DNA from: Ferrovibrio sp.
GTDB lineage: Bacteria > Pseudomonadota > Alphaproteobacteria > Ferrovibrionales > Ferrovibrionaceae
DNA length: 45,791 bases
Direction of reading: 5' to 3'
NCBI RefSeq assembly: GCF_019636075.1
Contig: NZ_JAHBYG010000036.1
Coordinates: 1-45,791, forward strand
Shown: positions 9,902 to 20,276 of the stretch, piece after piece
Numbering within the stretch: the first letter of the stretch is position 1
How the letters are laid out: the number at the start of each line of letters is the position of its first letter
Translations under genes and position numbers: made by a program
The notes under the pieces: generated by a model
Database searches by the model: none
The model's input: the letters and a program-made list of their open reading frames with translations, nothing else
Told to the model about the DNA's origin: nothing

Positions 9902-10754
9902 TGTTGCCGCTGCGCTGCGCGATGCTGCCGGGCGGCTGAAAGCGGCCGGTTGCGACACGCCCCGCCTGGATGCCGTGTTGCTGCTGGCGCAGGCGCTGGG
10001 CATCACACCGGACCGCGTACGGCTGTCGCCGGATATGAAACTGGATGCGGATGCTGCCGCGCGCTTTGCAGCCATGCTGGTGCGGCGTGCGGCCCGCGAG
10101 CCGGTGTCGCATATTCTGGGCCGGCGCGAATTCTGGGGCCTGGATTTCAAAGTCTCGCCGGCCGTGCTGGATCCGCGCCCGGATAGCGAAACCCTGGTGC
10201 AGGCCGTGCTGGACGCGGTTCCGGATCGCAAGGCCGCCTTGCGGCTGGTGGATTTCGGCACCGGCAGCGGCTGTCTGCTGCTGGCGTTGCTGCATGAATT
10301 GCCCAAGGCAACCGGGCTTGGTGTGGATGCGTCGGAGGCTGCGCTGGATGTGGCGCGCGACAATGCGGCACGGCTGGGCCTCGCCGAGCGCGCGAATTTT
10401 ATGCTGGGCGATTGGGGCGCGGGGCTTGCCGGCCCGTTCGATATCCTGATTTCCAATCCGCCTTATATAGAAACCGCGGCGATTGCCGGCCTGGCCGATG
10501 ACGTGCGCAAGCATGAGCCGCTTTCGGCGTTGGATGGCGGCGCCGATGGCCTGGATTGCTATCGCCGCCTGATCCCGGATATGGCGCGGCTGGTAGCCGG
10601 CAATGCCATTCTGGCGTTGGAAGTCGGGCAGGGCCAGGCCGATGCGGTGGCTGGTCTGCTTGCCTCTTTGGGCGGCGTGAACCCGGCCGGAATCGCCCGG
10701 ATTCACGACCTGGGCGGCGTGGCCCGCGTGGTGCAGGCGCGCAACACTGCCTAA
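9894..10754 (+). CDS. prmC: Release factor glutamine methyltransferase
   Basis: N5-glutamine methyltransferase that modifies the GGQ glutamine of RF1 and RF2. The SAM motif [10 protein letters not shown] (121-130) and the glutamine-methylating NPPY signature (188-191) are intact. The N-terminal helical domain holds the usual GRREFWG element. It overlaps the end of prfA by 8 bases, indicating coupled translation. At 286 residues it is of normal length. Nothing odd is visible. Confidence 0.96.
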   Translation: MTDVAAALRDAAGRLKAAGCDTPRLDAVLLLAQALGITPDRVRLSPDMKLDADAAARFAAMLVRRAAREPVSHILGRREFWGLDFKVSPAVLDPRPDSETLVQAVLDAVPDRKAALRLVDFGTGSGCLLLALLHELPKATGLGVDASEAALDVARDNAARLGLAERANFMLGDWGAGLAGPFDILISNPPYIETAAIAGLADDVRKHEPLSALDGGADGLDCYRRLIPDMARLVAGNAILALEVGQGQADAVAGLLASLGGVNPAGIARIHDLGGVARVVQARNTA

Positions 10755-11088
10755 AAAAAGCCAAATCGCCTATTGGCAGCGACCGTTTGTGGGCTTATCT
10801 TCCTGGCTTGAGATGGCGCGGCCCCTCGCAACGCCCCTGGCAGGGAATAACCTGCAACAGGGAAAGAGCCTGGGCCATAAGCTCGGCAGCGCCATCGCCT
10901 CATCGATACACCATACCGAACGGGCGCATTGCAGCCATGGTATCGAATCCTCGGGATGCGTGAGCATGCCGAATCCATCGTGGGGCCGTTTCATAGCGTC
11001 CGCGCCGGTTGCGCGGCGCGGTGCCACGTCATTTGCCGAATAGGCTCTTTTTACCCAGAGCAGTTTTTTCTACAGAGCGAGATGACAC
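10755..11088 (+). other. Gene-free stretch and leader of the DUF4167 gene
   Basis: This is 334 bases without a credible gene; the open frames here lack family-like composition and ribosome-binding sites. The end proximal to the DUF4167 gene contains an inverted repeat CCGCGCC (11000-11006) / GGCGCGG (11015-11021) and two pyrimidine-rich runs (11047-11053 and 11064-11070). It presumably carries the DUF4167 promoter. No -35/-10 pair stands out, and no known RNA motif was recognised. Confidence 0.4.
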
Positions 11089-11556
11089 GTGAATAAAAAT
11101 CGTCAACGCGGCGGCCGTCAGCAGGGCCGGCGCCCCCATAGCGGGGGCGGAATGAATGGTGGCGGCGGCGGTGGTGGCGGCAACGCCCATCGCAATTTCG
11201 ACAGCAACGGCCCCGATGTAAAAATCCGCGGCACGGCCAGCCATATCTTCGAGCGGTATTGCCAATTGGCCCGCGATGCCAATGCTTCGGGCGACCGCGT
11301 CGGCGCGGAGAATTTTCTCCAGCATGCCGAACATTACTATCGGATCATGCTGGCGCAGGGCATCACGCCGGGCCAGCGGCAGGCCAATAACGGCGGCAAT
11401 GGCCAGCCCGGCACCCAGCCTCAGCCGGCGCAGCCCGCCGCTGCGGCGCAGAATCAGCCTTATGGCGAAGACGAGCCGCAGCCGAGCCTGGAAATGGAAT
11501 TGGAAGCCGCGCTCGAGACCACGCCGGAACAGCGCGACGAGGCCGTGGCGGGTTGA
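11089..11556 (+). CDS. DUF4167 domain protein
   Basis: A 155-residue basic, glycine-rich protein. The N-terminus MNKNRQRGGRQQGRR is followed by a run of eight glycines and then the DUF4167 core (about 42-90: KIRGTASHIFERYCQLARD, ENFLQHAEHYYRI). The C-terminal third is Gln/Pro/Ala-rich and acidic. The family is conserved almost throughout Alphaproteobacteria, usually directly after prfA-prmC, and has no established function; the basic, RGG-like N-terminus suggests nucleic-acid binding (inference). The start codon is GTG at 11089. The stop codon lies in the loop of an intrinsic terminator. Confidence 0.9.
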   Translation: MNKNRQRGGRQQGRRPHSGGGMNGGGGGGGGNAHRNFDSNGPDVKIRGTASHIFERYCQLARDANASGDRVGAENFLQHAEHYYRIMLAQGITPGQRQANNGGNGQPGTQPQPAQPAAAAQNQPYGEDEPQPSLEMELEAALETTPEQRDEAVAG

Positions 11557-11575
11557 TCCCGCCATCGGCTTTTTT
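11542..11575 (+). terminator. Intrinsic terminator enclosing the DUF4167 stop codon
   Basis: The stem GCCG-TGGCGGG (542-552 of 11xxx) pairs with CCCGCCA-CGGC (558-564 and 566-569), with one bulged T at 11565. The loop TTGAT contains the TGA stop (11554-11556). Six T residues follow at 11570-11575, so it should stop transcription of the upstream operon. Confidence 0.85.
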
Positions 11576-11706
11576 GTTTCGCTCAGGCGGGCAAGTCAGG
11601 TGTCAAGCCGGATACATCGCGTGTCCGGCGTTGATCGATTGATGCAGTTTTATCGGATTGAAACAGCCGCCTGCCGATAGGGGCGGGCTGTGGCGGTTAT
11701 GGTGTT

Positions 11707-12828
11707 TTAGTTAAGCGCACTGGCCGGATCGGCAGCTTCCGGCTCGCTGACGGTTTCCGGCATACGCTCGACAACCTGTTCGGGCGAGGCCTGTTCGGGC
11801 AGTGCGGCCCGTTCCGTCAGAGATGCTTCGTCGCCCAAGGTATAATACGGACGGATCGGCAGCAGATCGTTCTTCGGCACCACCGGTGCCAGCACGAAAT
11901 CCAGCTGGATCGGCTTGTCGAGCAGCATCTTATCGATGCCGAGATAGCGTTCGAAGAAATCCGTGGTGCGGGTGATGCTGTCTTCCTTGGCATCGCCACG
12001 GAAGACATGGCCCTGGCCCTGATAGATCTTCACCTCGTGCTCGGCGCCCACTTCCTTCAGCAGGCTTTCCAGCTCATGCGCCTTGCGCACGGGCACCACG
12101 CGGTCTTTGTCGCCATGCAGCACCAGGGTGGGGGGCATGCGGTCCACGCCCTTGCGTTCAACTTCCGCCGGCATGGCGCCGAATACATTCACCACCGCCT
12201 GCACGCGCTCGTCGCGGCTGCCCAGGCTGAGTGCATGGAAGCCGCCCAGCGACAGGCCGAACACGCCGATGCGCTCGGCATCCACGTCCTTGCGGTTGGA
12301 AATCTGCGAGATCGCCTCCGAGATGATCCGCTCGCGGCGGTCATGCAGGGCGGGCGCGGCTTTGGAGCCTTCGCTCAGGCCATCGAAATAATGCACCACG
12401 AAGGCGGAAATGCCGCGATCGGCCAGGGCGCGGGCCTGCGGGTAGAATAGCGAGCCGTCGCCCAGGCCGCGCGATCCATGCAGGATCAGCACGGCAGGCG
12501 CCTTGCCATCGCTGCCCATCAGATTGGGGTCGGCCTTCACCACATCCATCCGCACCCAGCGGTCGGCGATGCGGAAACCGTCGCCGCGCGCCTCGGCGGC
12601 CTGGCGGGCCGGCTCGGGGTTCTTTTGCACGCGCGGCTTGGCGGCCTGGGATTTGGCGTTTTGGGATTTGCTCGCCTGGCTGTCAGACTTTTGGGTCTGC
12701 TGCTTGGTGCGAGGTTGAGCCTCGGCGCCCCAAGGGCTAAGCACCGAGACCGGAAGGGTACCGAGGACAAGAGCCAAAGCCGTCAAGCGGCCGTAGCGTC
12801 GCAGCGTCGCAGCCTTGCCCCCGAACAT
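11707..12828 (-). CDS. Secreted dienelactone-hydrolase-family alpha/beta hydrolase
   Basis: This 373-residue protein has a signal peptide (LTALALVLGTLPVSVL, cleavage likely after AEA at 37) and a low-complexity Lys/Gln/Ser linker (about 38-80). The alpha/beta hydrolase domain follows. The nucleophile elbow GLSLGG has Ser193, the acid is Asp240 or Asp242 in LHGDKDRVVPV, and His274 lies in GQGHVFRGD. The family tends to have Cys as nucleophile; here it is Ser, as in esterases or peptidases of the fold. The substrate is unknown. The ATG at 12828 has GGGGGAG just upstream and gives a proper signal peptide, unlike the in-frame upstream ATG at 12903. It stands alone on this strand, with folC and the DUF4167 gene as neighbours. 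Confidence 0.85.
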   Translation of the reverse strand: MFGGKAATLRRYGRLTALALVLGTLPVSVLSPWGAEAQPRTKQQTQKSDSQASKSQNAKSQAAKPRVQKNPEPARQAAEARGDGFRIADRWVRMDVVKADPNLMGSDGKAPAVLILHGSRGLGDGSLFYPQARALADRGISAFVVHYFDGLSEGSKAAPALHDRRERIISEAISQISNRKDVDAERIGVFGLSLGGFHALSLGSRDERVQAVVNVFGAMPAEVERKGVDRMPPTLVLHGDKDRVVPVRKAHELESLLKEVGAEHEVKIYQGQGHVFRGDAKEDSITRTTDFFERYLGIDKMLLDKPIQLDFVLAPVVPKNDLLPIRPYYTLGDEASLTERAALPEQASPEQVVERMPETVSEPEAADPASALN

Positions 12829-13002
12829 TAACTCCCCCGTTAAGCCCTTGTTTACCCTGATCGTGGCAAGCTTCCGCAGCCACGGCGTAACTATTTGTAA
12901 CAAACCCGAGAGGGCTTGTCACCCTATTTATTTCCCTAAGCCAACCGATTGCTGAAATCATTCAGGCACTTGTGGGTAACTTTGGGGCGGAATACCGGGA
13001 GC

Positions 13003-13031
13003 TTGACGCTGGCGGGGCGCCTCCCTACCTT
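13003..13031 (+). promoter_or_regulatory. Sigma-70-type promoter of trxA
   Basis: TTGACG (13003-13008) and TACCTT (13026-13031) are separated by exactly 17 nt, about 57 bases upstream of the trxA ATG. This matches the alphaproteobacterial housekeeping promoter pattern well. Confidence 0.65.
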
Positions 13032-13088
13032 CATTCCCACGGATAGGCCCGGCCCGACTCAGCCGCGCCATGTTGTAGGAAACCCGCC

Positions 13089-13412
13089 ATGTCCAACACC
13101 ACCAAAGTTACCGACGCCTCCTTCGAAACCGATGTGCTGAAATCCTCGGGCCCGGTTTTGGTGGATTTCTGGGCCGAATGGTGCGGCCCCTGCCGTCAGA
13201 TCGCCCCGGCCCTGGATGAGATCGCCACCGAGATGGAAGGCAAGCTCACCATCGCCAAGGTGAATATCGACGAGAACCCCACCACGCCCTCGCGGCTGGG
13301 TGTGCGCGGCATCCCCACCCTGATCCTGTTCAAGGATGGCAAGCCGGTTTCCACCAAGGTCGGCTCGATGCCCAAGAGCCGCCTGGTCGAGTGGATCAAC
13401 TCGGAAATCTGA
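13089..13412 (+). CDS. trxA: Thioredoxin 1
   Basis: A 107-residue cytoplasmic disulfide reductant with active site WCGPC (31-35) and the cis-proline loop GIPTLILF. Full length, with no signal peptide. AGGA lies 9 nt upstream of the ATG. It is a single-gene unit, with its own promoter at 13003-13031 and an intrinsic terminator at 13436-13470. In many alphaproteobacteria trxA lies downstream of folC on the same strand; here it faces folC convergently. Confidence 0.97.
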   Translation: MSNTTKVTDASFETDVLKSSGPVLVDFWAEWCGPCRQIAPALDEIATEMEGKLTIAKVNIDENPTTPSRLGVRGIPTLILFKDGKPVSTKVGSMPKSRLVEWINSEI

Positions 13413-13435
13413 GTTTCAGCCAAATAACTGCAAGC

Positions 13436-13470
13436 AAGGCCGGTCGCCCACGGGTGCCCGGCCTTTTTTT
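13436..13470 (+). terminator. Intrinsic terminator of trxA
   Basis: AAGGCCGG (13436-13443) pairs with CCGGCCTT (13458-13465), and T7 occupies 13464-13470. The loop is 14 bases. It separates trxA from the convergent folC. Confidence 0.9.
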
Positions 13471-13482
13471 GTTGCGTGCGGG

Positions 13483-14763
13483 CTATTTGTTATCGGTCAG
13501 GATTTTTCCGGCCAGATAGAGCGAACCGGTGATCAGCAGGCGGGCCGGCTGCTGTTTTGCCAGATGCCCGATGGCGGTGGCGATATCGGGTTGCGGGTCC
13601 AGGGCGATGCCGGCCTGGGCGGCGGCCTGGGCCAGATCCCCGGCGCTCAGGCTGTTGGCCTCGCCGGGTATGGCAATGCTGCAGCCGCCCGCGATCAGCG
13701 GGGCCAGCGGGCGCAACAGGCCGGCGGCATCCTTGGTGTTCAGCACCCCGGCCAGCAACCAGGTGTTTTTTTGCGGCAGGCTGGCCAGCGTGGCGGCCAG
13801 CGCTTCGCCCGCCATGGCGTTATGGGCGCCATCCAGCCAGATTTCCGTGTGCTTCGGCAGGGCGGCAGCGATCGGCCCCTGGGTGAGGCGCTGCATGCGG
13901 GCCGGCCAGTCTATGCCGCGCAGGCCGGCGGCGATGGCGGCGGGCGGAATCTCGAAACCGGCCAGATGCCTGGCGCAGGTCACCGCAATGCCGGCATTCA
14001 CGATCTGATGCGCGCCCAGCAGGCTCGGGGCCGGCAGGTGCAAAACGCTTTCGCCTTCGCGCCAGAGCAGGCCGCCATCCTTGCCGGGCTGGATGCTCCA
14101 GTCGCGGTCCTGGCAGAGCAGCGGGGCGCTGCATGCGGCAGCCTTGGCCATGATCACCGCCATGGCGTCGTCTGGCTGCGGACCCACGATGCAAGGTATG
14201 CCGGGCTTGATGATGCCGGCCTTGGATACCGCGATCTTGGCCACGGTATCGCCGAGAAAGCCCACATGATCGATGCCGATCGGGGTGAGGGCGGTCAGCC
14301 GGGGGTGCGGAATAACGTTGGTGGTGTCGGCGATGCCGCCCAGGCCGGTTTCCAGCAGCACCAGATCGGCCGGCGTTTCGGCAAAGGCCAGATAGGCGGC
14401 CGCTGTGGTGATTTCGAAAAACGTGATCGGCCGGCCGGCATTCACCCGCTCGCAGCGTTCCAGCAGGGCAATCAGCCGCGCATCGTCGATCAACTGCCCG
14501 GCCAGCCGGATGCGTTCGTTGAACCGCACCAGATGCGGCGAGGTATAGGCATGCACGCGATAGCCGGCGGCTTCCGCCATCGCGCGCAGGAAGGCGGTGG
14601 TCGATCCCTTGCCCTTGCTGCCGGCCACATGGAAGACCGGCGGCAGCGCCAGATGCGGATCGCCCAATTCGGCCAGCAACCGACGGATGCGGTCGAGCGA
14701 CAGGTCGATCGCTTTCGGGTGCAATGCCATCAGGCGCTGCAATATGGCATCTAGCGCAGTCAT
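13483..14763 (-). CDS. folC: Folylpolyglutamate synthase / dihydrofolate synthase
   Basis: Mur-ligase-family ATP enzyme that adds glutamate to dihydropteroate and tetrahydrofolates. The P-loop FHVAGSKGKGSTTAF lies near residue 45, followed by TSPHLVRFNERI (the family TSPHL..NERI block). The C-terminal domain has DGAHN (LDGAHNAMAGEAL). The length from the ATG at 14763 is 426 residues, normal for the family; an in-frame ATG at 14808 would add 15 residues with no ribosome-binding site. The usual partner accD lies upstream on the same strand, but an oppositely oriented AraC-type gene separates the two here. Confidence 0.95.
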   Translation of the reverse strand: MTALDAILQRLMALHPKAIDLSLDRIRRLLAELGDPHLALPPVFHVAGSKGKGSTTAFLRAMAEAAGYRVHAYTSPHLVRFNERIRLAGQLIDDARLIALLERCERVNAGRPITFFEITTAAAYLAFAETPADLVLLETGLGGIADTTNVIPHPRLTALTPIGIDHVGFLGDTVAKIAVSKAGIIKPGIPCIVGPQPDDAMAVIMAKAAACSAPLLCQDRDWSIQPGKDGGLLWREGESVLHLPAPSLLGAHQIVNAGIAVTCARHLAGFEIPPAAIAAGLRGIDWPARMQRLTQGPIAAALPKHTEIWLDGAHNAMAGEALAATLASLPQKNTWLLAGVLNTKDAAGLLRPLAPLIAGGCSIAIPGEANSLSAGDLAQAAAQAGIALDPQPDIATAIGHLAKQQPARLLITGSLYLAGKILTDNK

Positions 14764-14849
14764 GGCCGCTTCAATAGCAACTCCGCAAGATTTATCAAAG
14801 CCGGCCATGCTAGCTTTTGTTTCATCTCAAGCAGCGTGGATTAGCAAGA

Positions 14850-15722
14850 ATGACGACGTTTTCAACCGGCAATCCGGCTTCGCAAGCCAGCTATGTGCGG
14901 CGTTTCACGCGGGTGACCGAATATATCTATGCCAACCTGGATGCCGATCTCGATCTCGACCGGCTGGCCGAAGTGGCAGCGCTTTCGCCCTGGCATTGGC
15001 ATCGTATCTGGCAGGCGGTGTATGGCGAAACCGTGATGGGCACGGTGCGTCGCCTGCGTTTGCAGCGGGCAGCGGCCGATCTTGCGCAAACCGCCCGCCC
15101 ACTGGAGGAAATCTGGCCGCGCGCCGGCTATGGCAGCCAGGCCGCCTTCAGTCGTGCCTTCAAGGATGCCTACCGTCTGTCGCCGGCCGAATACCGCAAA
15201 AGCGGCAGCCATACGCAATTCACTCCGCAACAGAGTCCAAAGGGAATGACCATCATGCATGACGTTTCGATCCGCAAACTCGCACCGGCCGAGTTGGCAA
15301 CGATTCCGCATCGCGGTTCGTATATGGAAATCGGCCGTGCCTTCGAAACGCTGTTCGGCGTGCTGGCGGCGCGCAATCTGCTGCGTCCTGGTCTGTGCAT
15401 GAAGGGGTTGTATTTCTCCGATCCCAGCAGCGTGCCGGAAGCGGATTTGCAATCGGCGGCCGGTATCCTGATTCCGGAGGGCGATTTTCCGGTGGAGGCG
15501 CCGCTGCAACGGGCAAGCCTGCGCGGCGGCGATTATGCCGTGCTGCGCTATAAGGGGCCGTATTCCGATATGAAAGCGGCTTATGATTGGCTGTTCGGGG
15601 AATGGCTGCCGGCTTCGGGCCGCGAACCCGCCGATGCCCCGGTCTTTGAGGATTACCTCAACAATCCGCGCGAAGTGCCGCCCAGCGAATTGCTGACGGA
15701 TATTTGCCTGCCGCTGAAATAG
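14850..15722 (+). CDS. AraC-type regulator with GyrI-like effector domain
   Basis: A 290-residue regulator with two parts. The N-terminal AraC double helix-turn-helix (about 12-115; LDRLAEVAALSPWHWHRIWQ, and the second helix region GYGSQAAFSRAFKDAYRLSP) is joined to a GyrI/SbmC-like effector-binding domain (about 133-290; SIRKLAPAELATIPHRGSY). This Rob-like order is typical of regulators that sense small amphipathic molecules and control stress or efflux genes; the ligand and targets are unknown. It is inserted in reverse orientation between accD and folC. The upstream ribosome-binding site is weak. Its last codons and stop form the first unit of a 30-bp tandem repeat. Confidence 0.88.
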   Translation: MTTFSTGNPASQASYVRRFTRVTEYIYANLDADLDLDRLAEVAALSPWHWHRIWQAVYGETVMGTVRRLRLQRAAADLAQTARPLEEIWPRAGYGSQAAFSRAFKDAYRLSPAEYRKSGSHTQFTPQQSPKGMTIMHDVSIRKLAPAELATIPHRGSYMEIGRAFETLFGVLAARNLLRPGLCMKGLYFSDPSSVPEADLQSAAGILIPEGDFPVEAPLQRASLRGGDYAVLRYKGPYSDMKAAYDWLFGEWLPASGREPADAPVFEDYLNNPREVPPSELLTDICLPLK

Positions 15723-15788
15723 CGGCGAGACATAAACCTGCCGCTGAAATAGCGGCGAGACATAAACCTGCCGCTGAAATAGCGGCGG
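15707..15788. repeat. 30-bp tandem repeat of the AraC-gene tail, 2.7 copies
   Basis: Units start at 15707, 15737 and 15767 (the third is truncated at about 22 bases). Each begins CCTGCCGCTGAAATAGCGGC and contains a perfect hairpin GCCGCT-GAAAT-AGCGGC (15710-15726, 15740-15756, 15770-15786). In the first copy the TAG at 15720-15722 is the stop of the regulator gene. There is no T-run, so this is not a standard terminator. It fills nearly the whole gap to the convergent accD stop. Confidence 0.9.
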
Positions 15789-15802
15789 GCTTCATGCCTG
15801 GC

Positions 15803-16735
15803 TCAGCGCCGTGCGCCGTGCGGGATTTCGCCGGTCGGCGGTACATCGATGCCGGGGCGCGGCAGGTGCACCACATCGGCGCGCGGGGTGGGGTCCACCA
15901 GCAGGCCCACGATGCGGCCCAGGGTTTCACGCAAGCTGTGGCGATGCACTACCATGTCCAGCATGCCGTGCTCCAGCAGATATTCCGAGCGCTGGAAACC
16001 CTGCGGCAGGGTTTCGCGGATGGTCTGCTCGATCACGCGCGGGCCGGCAAAGCCGATCAGCGCGCCCGGCTCGGCGATCTGGATGTCGCCCAACATGGCG
16101 TAAGAGGCGGTCACGCCGCCGGTGGTGGGGTCGGTCAACACCACGATGAAAGGCAGATGCGCCTCGCGCAGGCGCTGCACGGCAATCACCGTGCGCGGCA
16201 TCTGCATCAGGCTGAGGATGCCTTCCTGCATGCGCGCACCGCCGGCAGCGGCAAAAACGATCAATGCGGCGCGCTGGCTTACCGCCAGGGTGGCGGCGGC
16301 AATCAACGCTTCGCCGGCCGCCATGCCCATCGAGCCGCCCATGAAGGCGAAATTCTGCACCGCCACCACAACATCGCGGCCGGTCAATGCGCCATGGGCC
16401 ACGGTGATGGCATCGCGCAGGCCGGTTTTTGCGCGGGCATCCTTCAGGCGGTCGGGATAGCGTTTGGAATCGCGGAACCCCAGCGGATCCTGAATCACAT
16501 CGGGCAATTCGATGGTCTGATATTCGCCGTTATCGAACAGGGCGGCAAAACGCTGCTTGGCGCCGATGCGCAGATGGTGGTCGCATTTCGGGCAGACATT
16601 CTGGTTCGCTTCCAGCTCCTTGGCGAAGATCATCTGGCCGCAATTGGGGCATTTGCTCCACAGATTGTCGGGCGTGTCTTTCTTGCGCGCCAATTCGCGG
16701 ATACGCGGCAGCACCGTGCGGGTAAGCCAGTTCAT
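15803..16735 (-). CDS. accD: Acetyl-CoA carboxylase carboxyltransferase subunit beta
   Basis: Zinc-containing beta subunit of the carboxyltransferase that makes malonyl-CoA for fatty acid synthesis; it acts with AccA, which is not in this window. The N-terminal zinc ribbon has Cys29, Cys32, Cys48 and Cys51 (CPNC...CPKC). The crotonase-fold domain contains [10 protein letters not shown] and [13 protein letters not shown]. At 310 residues it is complete. GAGGAGAG lies just upstream of the ATG. It follows trpA on the same strand after 32 bases, the standard alphaproteobacterial trpFBA-accD arrangement. Confidence 0.97.
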   Translation of the reverse strand: MNWLTRTVLPRIRELARKKDTPDNLWSKCPNCGQMIFAKELEANQNVCPKCDHHLRIGAKQRFAALFDNGEYQTIELPDVIQDPLGFRDSKRYPDRLKDARAKTGLRDAITVAHGALTGRDVVVAVQNFAFMGGSMGMAAGEALIAAATLAVSQRAALIVFAAAGGARMQEGILSLMQMPRTVIAVQRLREAHLPFIVVLTDPTTGGVTASYAMLGDIQIAEPGALIGFAGPRVIEQTIRETLPQGFQRSEYLLEHGMLDMVVHRHSLRETLGRIVGLLVDPTPRADVVHLPRPGIDVPPTGEIPHGARR

Positions 16736-16767
16736 CGCTCTCTCCTCGAACTCTCAGCTCAACTCAA

Positions 16768-17595
16768 TCAGCGGCGGGCGGCGCGCACGGCGTCGCCCAG
16801 TTCGCGCACCAAAGCCAGCAGATGGGCGGCGGGGTCTAGCCCCTTGGCCTGGGCCTCGGCCACGCGCTCCACCAGGGCCGAACCCACCACGGCGGCATCG
16901 GCCACCCGGGCGATCTCGGCGGCACGCTTGCCGTCGCGGATGCCGAAGCCCACGCCGACGGGCAGATCGGTATGGCGCTTGATGCGCGCCACAGCGGCGG
17001 CCACGGCATTGCTGTCGGGCGCGGCCGCGCCGGTGATGCCGGCAATCGACACATAGTAGAGGAAGCCGGAGGTATTGGCGAGCACGGCCGGCAGGCGGGC
17101 ATCGTCTGTGGTCGGTGTGGCCAGCCGAATGAAATTCACCCCTGCCTTGATGGCAGGCAGGCAAAGTTCATCGTCTTCCTCGGGCGGCAGGTCCACCACG
17201 ATCAGGCCATCCACGCCGGCAGTTTTGGCATCGGCCAGAAAGCCATCCACGCCTCCGGAGGCCGAAGCGTAGGCCGAGATCGGATTGAAATAGCCCATCA
17301 GCACGATCGGCGTGGCGTTATCGCTCTTGCGGAAGTCGCGCACCAGATCCAGCGTACGGCGCAGGCTTGCGCCATTGCCAAGTGCACGCAGGTTGGCGGC
17401 CTGGATCGAAGGCCCATCGGCCATCGGATCGGTGAAGGGCACGCCCAGTTCGATCACATCGGCGCCGGCCGCCGGCAGGCCGGAGAGAATGCGGGCGCAG
17501 GTTTCATGGTCGGGATCGCCGGCGGTGATGAAGGTTACCAGGCCGGCACGGCCTTCGGCTTTCAGATCGGCAAAGCGTTTTTCGATACGGCTCAC
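16768..17595 (-). CDS. trpA: Tryptophan synthase alpha chain
   Basis: Cleaves indole-3-glycerol phosphate to indole and glyceraldehyde 3-phosphate, passing indole to TrpB. TIM barrel of 275 residues with FITAGDPD, catalytic Glu49 in [16 protein letters not shown] and the catalytic Asp in [10 protein letters not shown]. The start is GTG at 17595 and overlaps the trpB stop as GTGA, so the two subunits are translationally coupled, which suits their 1:1 complex. Confidence 0.97.
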   Translation of the reverse strand: MSRIEKRFADLKAEGRAGLVTFITAGDPDHETCARILSGLPAAGADVIELGVPFTDPMADGPSIQAANLRALGNGASLRRTLDLVRDFRKSDNATPIVLMGYFNPISAYASASGGVDGFLADAKTAGVDGLIVVDLPPEEDDELCLPAIKAGVNFIRLATPTTDDARLPAVLANTSGFLYYVSIAGITGAAAPDSNAVAAAVARIKRHTDLPVGVGFGIRDGKRAAEIARVADAAVVGSALVERVAEAQAKGLDPAAHLLALVRELGDAVRAARR

Positions 17596-18803
17596 AGCTG
17601 CACTCCGAGGGCATTGGCCACGGTGTATATATCCTTGTCGCCACGGCCCGACAGGCAGACCACCATGATATGGTCTTTCGGCAGCTTGGGCGCCACGCGC
17701 ATCACATGGGCCAGCGCATGGGCGCTTTCCAGCGCCGGGATGATGCCTTCAAGGCGCGAACAGAGCTGAAAGGCTTCCAAAGCTTCCTTATCGGTGGCCG
17801 ACACATATTGCACCCGGCCCACATCATGCAGCCAGGCATGTTCGGGGCCGATGCCGGGATAATCCAGGCCGGCCGAGATCGAATGCGCCTCGGTGATCTG
17901 GCCATCGGCATCCTGCAACAGAAACGTGCGATTGCCATGCAGCACACCCGGCACGCCGCGCGCCAGCGAGGCCGCATGCTTGTCGGTGTCGATGCCGTCG
18001 CCGGCGGCTTCCACCGCCTGGATCGCCACATCCTTGTCGTCGAGGAAGGGGTGGAACAGGCCCATGGCATTCGAGCCGCCGCCGATGCAGGCCACCAGGC
18101 TGTCGGGCAGGCGGCCTTCCTTTTCCATGATCTGGGCGCGGGTTTCCTCGCCGATCACCGATTGGAAATCGCGCACCAATTGCGGATAGGGATGCGGGCC
18201 GGCCACGGTGCCGATGATATAAAACGTGTCATGCACGTTGGTCACCCAATCGCGCATGGCTTCGTTCATCGCATCCTTCAGCGTGCGCGAGCCGGAAACC
18301 ACCGAACGCACTTCCGCGCCCAGCAGCTTCATGCGGAACACGTTGGGCTGCTGGCGGGCGATATCCACCTCGCCCATATACACCACGCAGGGCAGGCCGA
18401 AGCGCGCGGCCACTGTGGCGGTGGCCACGCCATGCTGGCCGGCGCCGGTTTCGGCGATGATGCGCGTTTTGCCCATGCGCTTGGCCAGCAGGATCTGGCC
18501 GATGCAATTGTTGATCTTATGGGCGCCGGTATGGTTCAGCTCTTCGCGCTTGAAGTAGATTTTCGCGCCGCCCAGATGCTTGCTCAGCGGCTCGGCGTAA
18601 TAAAGCGGGCTGGGCCGGCCGACATAATCCTTGAAGAAATAATCCATCTCCGCCTTGAAGGACGGATCGGCCTTGGCGGCGGTATAATGCTTTTCCAGAT
18701 CCAGGATCAGCGGCATCAGGGTTTCGGCCACGAAGCGGCCGCCGAACTTGCCGAAATGGCCGCGTTCGTCGGGGCCGGAACGGTAGGAATTCAGCGCGGT
18801 CAT
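17592..18803 (-). CDS. trpB: Tryptophan synthase beta chain
   Basis: PLP enzyme that condenses indole and serine to tryptophan. The Schiff-base lysine is Lys96 in [11 protein letters not shown], and the phosphate-binding loop is [10 protein letters not shown]. From the ATG at 18803 it is 403 residues; GGGAG 6 nt upstream supports this start over an in-frame ATG at 18818. It lies between trpF (19 bases upstream) and trpA (4-base overlap). Confidence 0.97.
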   Translation of the reverse strand: MTALNSYRSGPDERGHFGKFGGRFVAETLMPLILDLEKHYTAAKADPSFKAEMDYFFKDYVGRPSPLYYAEPLSKHLGGAKIYFKREELNHTGAHKINNCIGQILLAKRMGKTRIIAETGAGQHGVATATVAARFGLPCVVYMGEVDIARQQPNVFRMKLLGAEVRSVVSGSRTLKDAMNEAMRDWVTNVHDTFYIIGTVAGPHPYPQLVRDFQSVIGEETRAQIMEKEGRLPDSLVACIGGGSNAMGLFHPFLDDKDVAIQAVEAAGDGIDTDKHAASLARGVPGVLHGNRTFLLQDADGQITEAHSISAGLDYPGIGPEHAWLHDVGRVQYVSATDKEALEAFQLCSRLEGIIPALESAHALAHVMRVAPKLPKDHIMVVCLSGRGDKDIYTVANALGVQL

Positions 18804-18822
18804 GCTTGCTCCCATCACAGAA

Positions 18823-19464
18823 TCAGATATCGCGGGCGGCGGCCAGGAAGGCGCGGATCTTTTCGGGATCCTTGCGGCCTGGAGCGGATTCCACCCCCGA
18901 TGATACGTCTACGGCATTGGCACCGGATTTGTTTGCTGCTTCGGCCAGATTGCCGGCATGCAGGCCGCCCGACAGCAGCCAGGGGCGTTTGAAGCTCTGG
19001 CCCTTCAGCATGGTCCAGTCGAAGCTGAGGCCATGGCCACCGGGGCGGGTGGCATCTTTCGGCGGGCTGGCATCGAACATCAGCCAATCCACGATATCCT
19101 CGTATTCGCGCGCCTTTTCGATATCGGCGGGGCTGCTCACCTTGATCGCCTTGATCAGCGGCAGGCCGAAATAGATCGCAATGGCACGGCAGCGTTCGGG
19201 CGTTTCATCGCCATGCAGTTGCAGCAGATCCAGCCGCGCCTTGCCCAGCACTGTATCGAGATAATCGTTCTCGGGGTCCACGAACACACCCACACGATCC
19301 ACACCGCTGGGCACCTGCTGCAGCAATTGCGCGGCCGCCTCGGCGCCCACATTGCGCGGCGAGGCCTGGAAAAACACGAAGCCGACCATATCGGCGCCAT
19401 GATCCAGCGCGGTTTGCAATCCCACCGGTTCGCTCAGGCCGCAAATCTTGGTGAACAAGCCCAT
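18823..19464 (-). CDS. trpF: Phosphoribosylanthranilate isomerase
   Basis: Third step after anthranilate in tryptophan synthesis: an Amadori rearrangement of phosphoribosylanthranilate. 213-residue TIM barrel with the general base Cys8 in [17 protein letters not shown], and the phosphate loop [11 protein letters not shown]. The start lies 3 bases after the pyrF stop, so pyrF and trpF are probably co-transcribed. Confidence 0.95.
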   Translation of the reverse strand: MGLFTKICGLSEPVGLQTALDHGADMVGFVFFQASPRNVGAEAAAQLLQQVPSGVDRVGVFVDPENDYLDTVLGKARLDLLQLHGDETPERCRAIAIYFGLPLIKAIKVSSPADIEKAREYEDIVDWLMFDASPPKDATRPGGHGLSFDWTMLKGQSFKRPWLLSGGLHAGNLAEAANKSGANAVDVSSGVESAPGRKDPEKIRAFLAAARDI

Positions 19465-19467
19465 GGC

Positions 19468-20169
<702 letters not shown>

Positions 20170-20262
20170 GCCAGAATCTTATGGGTTGGCCGGGTCTTTA
20201 AAAGGGCTGGGGCGCTTATACAAGATGCCAGGGCGCGCGTCTGCCCCTAACGTAGGGCGAAT

Positions 20263-20276
20263 ATCACTTCAGTGAT
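20263..20276 (-). other. Small hairpin containing the brnA stop codon
   Basis: On the minus strand ATCAC-TGAA-GTGAT forms a perfect 5-bp stem, and the loop starts with the brnA TGA stop (20271..20269). No T-run follows, so termination is doubtful. Confidence 0.5.

Noticed and set aside
10789..11043. 84-residue open frame in the gap before the DUF4167 gene
   Set aside because: No ribosome-binding site, no conserved composition, and competing frames exist on both strands.
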